DNA of 5,066 nt, taken from assembly GCA_943331145.2 (NCBI GenBank), contig CALQKL020000171.1:1-5066 (forward strand). The letters are read 5' to 3'. Positions 1 to 4,885 of the stretch are shown here, one piece after another (the stretch's first letter is position 1; each line of letters begins with the position of its first letter). Source of the stretch: Chitinophaga pinensis. GTDB lineage: Bacteria > Bacteroidota > Bacteroidia > Chitinophagales > Chitinophagaceae. The translations under genes were made by a program, and so were the position numbers. The notes under the pieces are model-generated. The model was not told the origin of the DNA. It saw only the letters and a program-made list of their open reading frames with translations, and searched no databases.

Positions 1-17
1 GGTGTAATGTTGTGGGT

Positions 18-683
18 ATGGAAATGGTATTTAAAATATTATACAATGTTGCAAACGTTGCGCTAATATTAAATTTTGTTTTAGTAAGTATATTAATAAA
101 AAAAAGAAACATTGATAGTAAGTATAAATATTTGTTTGCTTATTTATTTTCTATGCTGACTTTTGGTTCTTTATTAGAAATAAAAAGAACTTTAGGTCTT
201 AATAATTGGAATTTTATAGAATCTTTTTGTTTAATTCAGTCTTTTTCACATTTTATTTTTTTATGTCTTTTCATCTTAAATGAAGAGTTTAAAAAAATGA
301 AAAAGACATTATTTCAGAGCTCAACTGTTTTTATGATTTTACTTTTCGCTTTTTCAATTTATATAGATCATAAATTTCAACAATATTATTCTATAAGTTT
401 AGCAAATTTTGGACTTATTATTATTTCGATTATTTATTTTAGAAAATTGCTAAGAAGTAATCCCGACATTGATTTGAAAAAATCTCCAACATTTTTAATA
501 GCAATTGGCACATTTATTAGTTCAGGAATTTCAATGCCAATATATTTGTTTGCAAGGCATCTTAAAATGGCTTTAGATTTAAACACTTTTCTTTTAATTG
601 CTTCAATAGCACCATTTGCAACAATTGTGTTGCATTCTTTCATAACTTATTCATTAGCAATTTTATGGAATACCAAAAAGTGA
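18..683 (+). CDS. Seven-helix membrane protein, putative sensory partner of the adjacent histidine kinase (cluster A)
   Basis: An integral membrane protein of about 221 residues with no recognised enzymatic motif. Counting from a GTG at 12, hydrophobic segments lie near residues 8-29, 38-57, 68-89, 101-118, 126-143, 158-180 and 189-218, which gives seven helices. Basic loops follow helix 1 (IKKRNIDSKYK), helix 3 (EEFKKMKK) and helix 5 (RKLLRS), and the C-terminus is WNTKK. By the positive-inside rule this predicts N outside and C inside. The gene overlaps the kinase gene downstream by 19 nt, so the two are probably co-translated. It aligns by eye with the cluster D membrane protein in loop spacing and in the region around helix 6 (PTFLIAIGTFIS versus TEFWIFVGIFIY). 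The inferred role is signal perception for the kinase; the ligand is unknown. The start is uncertain: GTG 12, ATG 18 and ATG 24 are in frame, the frame is open to the left edge, and no ribosome-binding site is evident. Confidence 0.78.
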   Translation: MEMVFKILYNVANVALILNFVLVSILIKKRNIDSKYKYLFAYLFSMLTFGSLLEIKRTLGLNNWNFIESFCLIQSFSHFIFLCLFILNEEFKKMKKTLFQSSTVFMILLFAFSIYIDHKFQQYYSISLANFGLIIISIIYFRKLLRSNPDIDLKKSPTFLIAIGTFISSGISMPIYLFARHLKMALDLNTFLLIASIAPFATIVLHSFITYSLAILWNTKK

Positions 684-1456
684 TTCTTTTATTTGTGTTT
701 ATTTGCTCACTAATATTTGTATTTCTAACAACTAGTATAGTTTTAGTAGTATTTAAATATCAAAAAAAAAGAAGGTTACACAAGATCAATATTTTAGACT
801 TGAAAACTGAGCACGAGAATGAAATCTTAAAAGCTCAAATTAAAGTACAGGAACAAACTTTCCAACATATCGCCAATGAAATTCATGACAATATTGGACA
901 AAAACTGTCTTTTGCAAAACTACAATTGAATGTGATGCAAGATTTTTACAACAAACATCAGCAAGAGATTATTGAAGAAATTGCTGAAGTAATCACAGAA
1001 TCGTTGAGCGATCTTAGAAATTTGAGCCGAAGTTTGAGTTTGGACTTTATAGCCAATAATGGTTTTATTAAAGCAGTTGAAAATGAAATTGAAAAATTAA
1101 ATAAATCTGGGTTATATCAATTTAAATTAATCGTACAAGGCGATTCCCAGTTTCTAGATTTAGACAAAGAACTCATGCTTTTTCGCATCGTTCAAGAATC
1201 TTTAAACAATGTTGTTAAACATGCTCAAGCAAAGCAAATTTTAATCAAACTACATTATACTGTCAACAATCTTTTGGTTAGTATTGAAGATGATGGAATT
1301 GGATTTGATGTAAATAAGAAATCCAATGGAAGTGGGTTAAGCAATATTTCAAAAAGAGCCCAATCCATTGGCGGATTTGCGACCATAAATTCTTCTATAT
1401 CAACCGGCACTATTATACAAATAAACATACCAATATATGAATCCCAAAAAGTTTAA
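665..1456 (+). CDS. Sensor histidine kinase, HisKA_3/HATPase_c type, one membrane helix (cluster A)
   Basis: A membrane-anchored histidine kinase of 263 residues, shorter than sensors that carry their own input domain. One hydrophobic helix at residues 5-30 is followed by a basic stop-transfer patch (KYQKKRRLHK) and a likely coiled coil at about 40-70. The dimerisation/phosphoacceptor region has the HisKA_3-like motif EIHDNIGQ, with His74 as the probable autophosphorylation site. The ATPase domain shows an N-box at about 171-187 (FRIVQESLNNVVKHA; Glu178, Asn182), a G1 box (DDGIG, 209-213) and a G2 box (GSGLSNI, 222-228), so it looks catalytically complete. It lacks a periplasmic, PAS or GAF domain, so sensing probably comes from the seven-helix protein encoded just upstream. 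The ATG at 665 lies inside the previous gene (19-nt overlap), and the 3' end overlaps the regulator gene by 20 nt. The cognate partner is very likely that regulator. Confidence 0.93.
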   Translation: MEYQKVILLFVFICSLIFVFLTTSIVLVVFKYQKKRRLHKINILDLKTEHENEILKAQIKVQEQTFQHIANEIHDNIGQKLSFAKLQLNVMQDFYNKHQQEIIEEIAEVITESLSDLRNLSRSLSLDFIANNGFIKAVENEIEKLNKSGLYQFKLIVQGDSQFLDLDKELMLFRIVQESLNNVVKHAQAKQILIKLHYTVNNLLVSIEDDGIGFDVNKKSNGSGLSNISKRAQSIGGFATINSSISTGTIIQINIPIYESQKV

Positions 1457-2096
1457 AATTATTCTTGTAGATGATCATACTTTATTAAGAGATGCTTTGT
1501 CTAGTTTAATTCATTCGTTTGAAGAGTTTAGCGTTATCAATAGTTTAAACAATGGTACGGAATTAATACGTGCGTTAAGCGAAGGTTATAAACCTGATAT
1601 CGTTTTATTGGATTTAAACATGCCAATATTAGATGGCTTTGAAACGGCAAAATGGCTTAATGTAAATTATCCAGAGATTAAAATATTGATATTAACGATG
1701 TATGATTCGGAAATCGCATTAATTAGATTGCTTAAAGTGGGCGTAAAAGGTTTTCTTAAAAAAGATACCCACCCTAACGAATTGCGTGTTGCCTTAAATT
1801 CGGTTTCGGAAAATGGCTACTATTATTCGCAGGATACAACAGGCAAGCTTGCCAATTTATTTCAAAAAAATACAGACAATCAAAATTTTGTTGAAAAAGC
1901 AATGCTGAACGAAAGTGAATTGGAGTTTTTGCGACTAGCAAGCACCGATTTAACGTATAAAGAAATTGCCGCTCAATTAAATTTATCACCAAGGGCAATT
2001 GATGGCTACCGAGATAGTTTGTTTGAAAAGTTGGATGTAAAAAGTAGGGTAGGTTTGGCCATTTATGCGGTTAAGAACGGAATTGTAAGGGTTTAA
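1437..2096 (+). CDS. Response regulator, receiver plus LuxR/NarL-type HTH (cluster A)
   Basis: A cytoplasmic DNA-binding response regulator of 219 residues, the usual length for the NarL/FixJ class. The receiver domain (about 6-122) has the acidic pair Asp12-Asp13 in VDDH, the phosphoacceptor Asp59 in LLDLNMP, Thr87 in LTMYD and Lys108 in FLKKD, so every conserved phosphorylation residue is present. A linker at about 123-155 leads to a GerE/LuxR-type helix-turn-helix at about 157-217. Its core runs from LTYKEIAAQLNLS to PRAIDGYRDSLFEKL and contains the recognition helix. The ATG at 1437 sits 20 nt inside the kinase gene, which implies translational coupling and near-stoichiometric production with it. 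Target genes cannot be read from the sequence. It is more diverged from the other two regulators in the window than those two are from each other, which suggests a separate output. Confidence 0.94.
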   Translation: MNPKKFKIILVDDHTLLRDALSSLIHSFEEFSVINSLNNGTELIRALSEGYKPDIVLLDLNMPILDGFETAKWLNVNYPEIKILILTMYDSEIALIRLLKVGVKGFLKKDTHPNELRVALNSVSENGYYYSQDTTGKLANLFQKNTDNQNFVEKAMLNESELEFLRLASTDLTYKEIAAQLNLSPRAIDGYRDSLFEKLDVKSRVGLAIYAVKNGIVRV

Positions 2097-2097
2097 A

Positions 2098-2121
2098 AAT
2101 TACTTTGCGTTGCAAATAATT
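2098..2121. terminator. Possible bidirectional hairpin terminator between convergent genes
   Basis: In the 28-bp gap between two convergent regulator genes, AATTA-C-TTTGC pairs with GCAAA-TAATT around a GTT loop. This gives ten base pairs with one bulged C. The plus strand continues into ATTTTATTC, and the minus strand continues into a run of five T, so it could end transcription both ways. The stem is mostly A-T and therefore weak; the call rests on position and symmetry. Confidence 0.35.
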
Positions 2122-2124
2122 ATT

Positions 2125-2790
2125 TTATTCAATTAACTTATTGCGCATGCCGTACATGATTAATCCGCCAATGGTTTTGGCATTTACTTTCGTTTTCATG
2201 TTTTGACGAATCGTTTCTATGGTTCTGGGACTTAAGAAAATGGTTTTTGATATTTCCTCTGTGGTTTTATCTTCGGCAAGTAATTGTAAAATTTTCAATT
2301 CTTTTTCATTAAACGAAACTGGAACATTGGTTCCGTAATGTTGACGTACATTTTTTTTCTGCATCAATCTGCCCATTACGGCTTTGTTTACCAACTCATT
2401 AAAATAAAAATCATCGTTCATGCAGGTTAAAATGGCTTCGTATATTTCTTCAGGATCGGTCGTTTTGGTAAGGTAAGCATTTGCGCCCATCTCCATCATT
2501 TTGCTAATCATTTGTTGATCGTCGTACATGGTAAGTACAATAATCTTAATTTCTTCGTATTCTTTCCGAATCATTTGAATGGCATTAATGCCATCGATTT
2601 CAGGCATTCGTATATCCATTAATAAAACATCAGGCATTTTTATGGAAATTTTATGCATCATATCTTTTCCATCTTCTGCTTCCCAAAGCATTTTTAAATC
2701 CAATTTATCGGAAAGTGCCATTTTAATGCCATCTCTGAAAATTTTGTGGTCGTCTGCTATTGCAATTTTTATTTGATTTTCTGAAGACAT
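2125..2790 (-). CDS. Lone response regulator, receiver plus LuxR/NarL-type HTH
   Basis: A DNA-binding response regulator of 221 residues. The receiver domain (about 7-123) carries Asp13-Asp14 in ADDH, phosphoacceptor Asp59 in LMDIRMP, Thr87 in LTMYD and Lys109 in YLTKT, all the residues needed for phosphorylation. The C-terminal LuxR-type helix-turn-helix is at about 159-218, with TTEEISKTIFLS then PRTIETIRQNMKTKV. The ATG at 2790 is chosen because the MSSENQIKIAIADDH start matches the N-terminus of the cluster D regulator (MTENNQIKVAIVDDH); a hand count gives about 24 identities in the first 60 residues. No kinase gene is adjacent. It is convergent with cluster A and divergent from cluster D, so it is transcribed independently. 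The inverted repeat at 2838-2870 in its upstream region is a candidate control site. It may be phosphorylated by a flanking kinase or by one elsewhere in the genome. Confidence 0.94.
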   Translation of the reverse strand: MSSENQIKIAIADDHKIFRDGIKMALSDKLDLKMLWEAEDGKDMMHKISIKMPDVLLMDIRMPEIDGINAIQMIRKEYEEIKIIVLTMYDDQQMISKMMEMGANAYLTKTTDPEEIYEAILTCMNDDFYFNELVNKAVMGRLMQKKNVRQHYGTNVPVSFNEKELKILQLLAEDKTTEEISKTIFLSPRTIETIRQNMKTKVNAKTIGGLIMYGMRNKLIE

Positions 2791-2837
2791 AGGTTAAGGT
2801 AAGTTTTGTATTTTATTATAAGAACAAAAAAGTTTGG

Positions 2838-2870
2838 GTTGAAATTAAGCAAATGTCAAATAATTTCAAC
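2838..2870. promoter_or_regulatory. Perfect 10-bp inverted repeat upstream of the lone response regulator (candidate operator)
   Basis: GTTGAAATTA at 2838-2847 and TAATTTCAAC at 2861-2870 are exact reverse complements separated by 13 bases. The near arm lies 47 bp from the ATG of the minus-strand regulator. Read on the minus strand, the spacer contains GACATTTGC, one mismatch from the Bacteroidota -7 box TAnnTTTG, but no well-placed TTG was found upstream of it. Further downstream on that strand there is a run of six T. It may be a dimer-binding operator over a promoter, or a hairpin in the leader. The symmetry is seen directly; the function is inferred. Confidence 0.55.
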
Positions 2871-2904
2871 ATTATCATTCATAGATTTGGTTTAATTGAT
2901 TAAA

Positions 2905-2928
2905 GATTTCCACAAGAATTTCCACAAA
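2905..2928. repeat. Two-copy 12-bp tandem repeat (ATTTCCACAA core)
   Basis: GATTTCCACAAG at 2905-2916 is followed directly by AATTTCCACAAA at 2917-2928, with an identical 10-base core. A 12-bp period is close to one helical turn and would place two protein-binding half-sites on about the same face of the DNA. It lies about 115-138 bp upstream of the minus-strand regulator. It may be a regulator-binding direct repeat or just a small duplication. Confidence 0.5.
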
Positions 2929-3021
2929 TGATACAATCTCTCCAACTAAGTTCGTAAAGATACTAAAAATATTATCGTAAAATTACTATGATTAATTCGT
3001 ACATTTACCCAAGTTTTTTAG

Positions 3022-3221
3022 GGTAAATATGGGGCTAAATTAACTAAAACGCAATATGGTATTGGTTTTTGGCAAAACGTAGAAATACGTGGTAATTTCA
3101 AACCATTGGCTCGAAAAATATAAAAAGTGAAGTTTATGATGCAATTATTCATAAACCACAAAAATTTTTTATTATGTTATCAGGACTAGTTTTATTCTTT
3201 TTAGCGTTTTTTACAAAATGA
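3022..3221 (+). pseudogene. Possible relic of a small membrane protein gene, frame-disrupted
   Basis: One frame (3022-3120) reads as 33 protein-like residues including GIGFWQNVEIRGNF, then stops at TAA 3121. A second frame, open from 3096 to the TGA at 3219-3221, reads KSEVYDAIIHKPQKFF followed by a hydrophobic segment MLSGLVLFFLAFFTK. One extra A in the run at 3114-3118 would join them into about 66 residues with a C-terminal membrane helix. The first frame is preceded by TAG at 3019 and has no start codon. I do not recognise the family. Chance open frames in AT-rich DNA are a real alternative, although the Trp, Gly and Arg codons look coding-like. Confidence 0.25.
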
Positions 3222-3235
3222 TAAAAGAGTAAATT

Positions 3236-3266
3236 TTGCTTTTTGAAGATTAGTTGATTATTTTTG
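3236..3266 (+). promoter_or_regulatory. Bacteroidota-type promoter for the cluster D operon
   Basis: TTG at 3236-3238 is followed after 20 bases by TATTTTTG at 3259-3266. This is an exact match to the published Bacteroidota/Flavobacterium form TTG-N17-23-TAnnTTTG (-33 and -7 boxes). Transcription would begin a few bases downstream, around 3271-3275. That leaves essentially no leader before the open frame of the membrane protein that begins at 3276. The match is seen; activity is inferred. Confidence 0.5.
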
Positions 3267-3287
3267 GAAAAATAAAATAATAAAACT

Positions 3288-3992
3288 ATCCTTAATCAAT
3301 TAGCATATATTACTTTTTTATCAGAAACAATACCTTTATTTTTTTGTATTCTATTTTTTAGAAAAATAAATCACAAAACTTTAAAGGTTTTTTTTATATA
3401 TGCAATTTTTTTGGCACTATTTTCAATTGCTTCTATCACATCAATTTATTTTAATAAAAATCTGAGTGTTTATTTAGTTCTATTGAAATTATTTTCAACT
3501 CTTGAGTTTTTTACTTTCTCGTTGTTTATTTACTATTCTTTAGAGAATAAATTCTTCAAAAAAATCATCTTATTTTTAAATGTTCCTTATTTATCTATTC
3601 ACATATTCTCTTGGGTAGTATTTAAAAATGATTTTTCAGTTTATCCTTTTTTATTTGAATTTTTAACTTTCATAATCTTTATAATTTATTTTTTTTACGA
3701 AAAAATGAAATTGGTAAATAATAATCCAATTTATGATAATACAGAATTTTGGATTTTTGTAGGTATTTTCATTTACTTCACTGGAAATTTCTTCTATTTA
3801 CTTTTTTCCAATTCAAACTATAGCAAACAATTTAAATATCAACTACAAATTGTAGCTTCCATAGTAACCATAACCAAGAATATTATTTTTTCTTTGTCAT
3901 TTTTACTTAAAGAAACGCCACAAATAACAAATAATTCCATATCTTACGCACCGGATTTGGACCTCGAACCCACAAGAACAAACACAAATTAA
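3288..3992 (+). CDS. Seven-helix membrane protein, putative sensory partner of the adjacent histidine kinase (cluster D)
   Basis: A highly hydrophobic protein. The first conventional start in frame is a TTG at 3411, giving 193 residues, but that start falls inside a membrane helix. The frame stays open back to the TAA at 3273-3275, and the extra residues (ITFLSETIPLFFCILFF, then RKINHKTLK) form the expected first helix and basic loop and align with the cluster A paralogue. From the non-standard ATC at 3288 the protein is 234 residues, with helices near 7-24, 34-55, 62-83, 91-111, 118-136, 153-174 and 183-206. Basic loops after helices 1, 3 and 5 predict N outside and C inside. A hydrophilic tail of about 25 residues ends it. 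The kinase gene begins 3 bp downstream. The inferred role is signal input to that kinase. The true start is unresolved: ATC 3288, ATT 3309, TTG 3411, or a lost start codon. Confidence 0.7.
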   Translation: MLNQLAYITFLSETIPLFFCILFFRKINHKTLKVFFIYAIFLALFSIASITSIYFNKNLSVYLVLLKLFSTLEFFTFSLFIYYSLENKFFKKIILFLNVPYLSIHIFSWVVFKNDFSVYPFLFEFLTFIIFIIYFFYEKMKLVNNNPIYDNTEFWIFVGIFIYFTGNFFYLLFSNSNYSKQFKYQLQIVASIVTITKNIIFSLSFLLKETPQITNNSISYAPDLDLEPTRTNTN

Positions 3993-3995
3993 CCT

Positions 3996-4817
3996 ATGCA
4001 TTTATTAGAGGCAGATCCATCGGGTATATCTAAGCTAATGTTTATCGGAACATTAGGCATGCTAACTTTAGCTGTGGGCATCATCGTGTTTGTCATTTTC
4101 CATCAACGCAAAGTAATTCGTTACCAAATGGAGATGAAGAAAATGGAAAATGAAAAACAACAAATTCTATTAAACGCATCCATAAGGTTTCAGGAAGAAG
4201 AAAGACAACGTATTGCAGCTGATTTGCATGATGACGCTGGTCCGCTTTTAGCGACAGCTCGTTTATACCTCAACGAGAATTTAGTGAATCAAGAGAAGGC
4301 ACAACAGCTTCAAAGCATTATCAGTGCTAAACAAATCATAGACGACGCCATCCTTTTAATTCGCAATATCAGTCATAGTTTAATGCCTCCTACACTAAAG
4401 AACTTTGGTTTGGAAAGTGCAACTACAGATTTGTTTCAAAAAATTAATGGCAGTGGTGTTATCAATGCCAGTGCGCGCTTTCACGATTATCGCGATCGTT
4501 TAAAAGTAGAACAAGAATTGCTGGTATTTAGAGTGGTACAAGAATTGGTAAACAATGTACTGAAACACAGTAATGCCGCGTTTATTCACCTCACCCAAAA
4601 TTGCAGTGGAAACAATTTATACTTGCGCATTCATCACGATGGAAAAGGTATTGTACAATCTGAATTTGATAAATTAAATCAAGCTACTCAAGGACTAGGT
4701 TTGAAAAATATTGCCAGCAGGGTTAATGTTTTAAATGGTAAAATCTTTTTTGAAATCGACCCTAGCCAAACCTATTTCAAAATCACTTTGGAAATCCCCA
4801 AAATTCCAATCGTATAA
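3996..4817 (+). CDS. Sensor histidine kinase, HisKA_3/HATPase_c type, one membrane helix (cluster D)
   Basis: A histidine kinase of 273 residues. One membrane helix at about 13-35 is followed by a basic, probably coiled-coil linker (about 38-72). The HisKA_3 motif is RIAADLHDDAGPLL, with His78 as the likely phosphorylation site. The ATPase domain has an N-box at about 176-192 (FRVVQELVNNVLKHS; Glu183, Asn187), a G1 box HDGKG (Asp215, Gly216, Gly218) and a G2 box GLGLKNI (233-239). G1 has HHDG where the cluster A kinase has EDDG, but the ATP-binding Asp and both Gly remain, so activity is expected. No separate sensor domain is present. The ATG at 3996 is 3 bp after the membrane-protein stop, consistent with one operon and reinitiation. 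The cognate regulator probably starts at 4886. Confidence 0.94.
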   Translation: MHLLEADPSGISKLMFIGTLGMLTLAVGIIVFVIFHQRKVIRYQMEMKKMENEKQQILLNASIRFQEEERQRIAADLHDDAGPLLATARLYLNENLVNQEKAQQLQSIISAKQIIDDAILLIRNISHSLMPPTLKNFGLESATTDLFQKINGSGVINASARFHDYRDRLKVEQELLVFRVVQELVNNVLKHSNAAFIHLTQNCSGNNLYLRIHHDGKGIVQSEFDKLNQATQGLGLKNIASRVNVLNGKIFFEIDPSQTYFKITLEIPKIPIV

Positions 4818-4846
4818 TTTCAATTTCATGCTGTGATTATTTCATC

Positions 4847-4876
4847 TTGTAATTTGTAAACTTGTTGTTACATTTA
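4847..4876 (+). promoter_or_regulatory. Possible promoter directly before the cluster D response regulator
   Basis: TTG at 4847-4849, then 19 bases, then TACATTTA at 4869-4876. The second element differs from the Bacteroidota -7 box TAnnTTTG only in its last base. The regulator ATG follows 9 nt after this element, implying a very short leader. It could let the regulator be transcribed apart from its kinase. A read-through transcript from the kinase gene is equally possible. Confidence 0.33.
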
Positions 4877-4879
4877 CAA
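4854..4879. repeat. 7-bp inverted repeat overlapping the putative regulator promoter
   Basis: TTGTAAA at 4854-4860 and TTTACAA at 4873-4879 are exact reverse complements separated by 12 bases. The right arm overlaps the -7-like element and ends 6 nt before the regulator start codon. It is a candidate binding site for a dimeric regulator. The arms are short and AT-rich, so chance is not excluded, and no T-run follows that would make it a terminator. Confidence 0.35.
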
Positions 4880-4885
4880 TACTGT

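Larger units (their letters stand above)
2791..3275. other. Long non-coding or degenerate intergenic region between divergent genes
   Basis: About 485 bases separate the minus-strand regulator from the cluster D membrane protein. No intact gene of normal length, tRNA or CRISPR array is visible. The stretch holds a perfect inverted repeat (2838-2870), a 12-bp tandem duplication (2905-2928), a coding-like relic in two plus-strand frames (3022-3221) and a promoter-like element facing cluster D (3236-3266). Positions 2929-3021 are AT-rich and show nothing that can be supported. The region must contain the control sequences of both divergent units. Confidence 0.7.

Noticed and set aside
7..66. Short plus-strand ORF from ATG 7 overlapping the first gene
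   Set aside because: It has only 19 codons, in a different frame from the clear membrane protein, with no supporting signal.
434..643. Minus-strand open frame of 69 codons
   Set aside because: It lies wholly inside the cluster A membrane protein gene, has no recognisable motif and no independent upstream signal. It is an antisense shadow.
1774..1998. Minus-strand open frame of 74 codons
   Set aside because: It is antisense to the linker and HTH of the cluster A regulator, where the sense frame is clearly conserved. No protein-like motif is visible.
2579..2776. Plus-strand open frame of 65 codons
   Set aside because: It is antisense to the receiver domain of the lone regulator, which has all the expected conserved residues.
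2804..2861. Sigma-70-like TTGACA and TATAAT on the minus strand upstream of the lone regulator
   Set aside because: The boxes are about 34 bp apart, twice the workable spacing, and housekeeping promoters in Bacteroidota use a different consensus.
2905..2928. DnaA-box-like repeats suggesting a replication origin
   Set aside because: Each copy differs from TTATCCACA at two positions, there are only two copies, and no dnaA, dnaN or other origin-linked gene is nearby.
2988..3026. Short ORF of 12 codons in the intergenic gap (ATG 2988)
   Set aside because: Too short and without a ribosome-binding site, promoter or motif; expected by chance.
3096..3116. Imperfect palindrome around ACCATTGGC
   Set aside because: Two of ten pairs mismatch and it falls within the coding-like relic, so it is weaker than the perfect repeat at 2838-2870.
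3387..3414. T-runs near the 5' part of the cluster D membrane gene as possible frameshift sites
   Set aside because: The frame read through both runs gives continuous membrane-helix sequence matching the paralogue, so no shift is needed.
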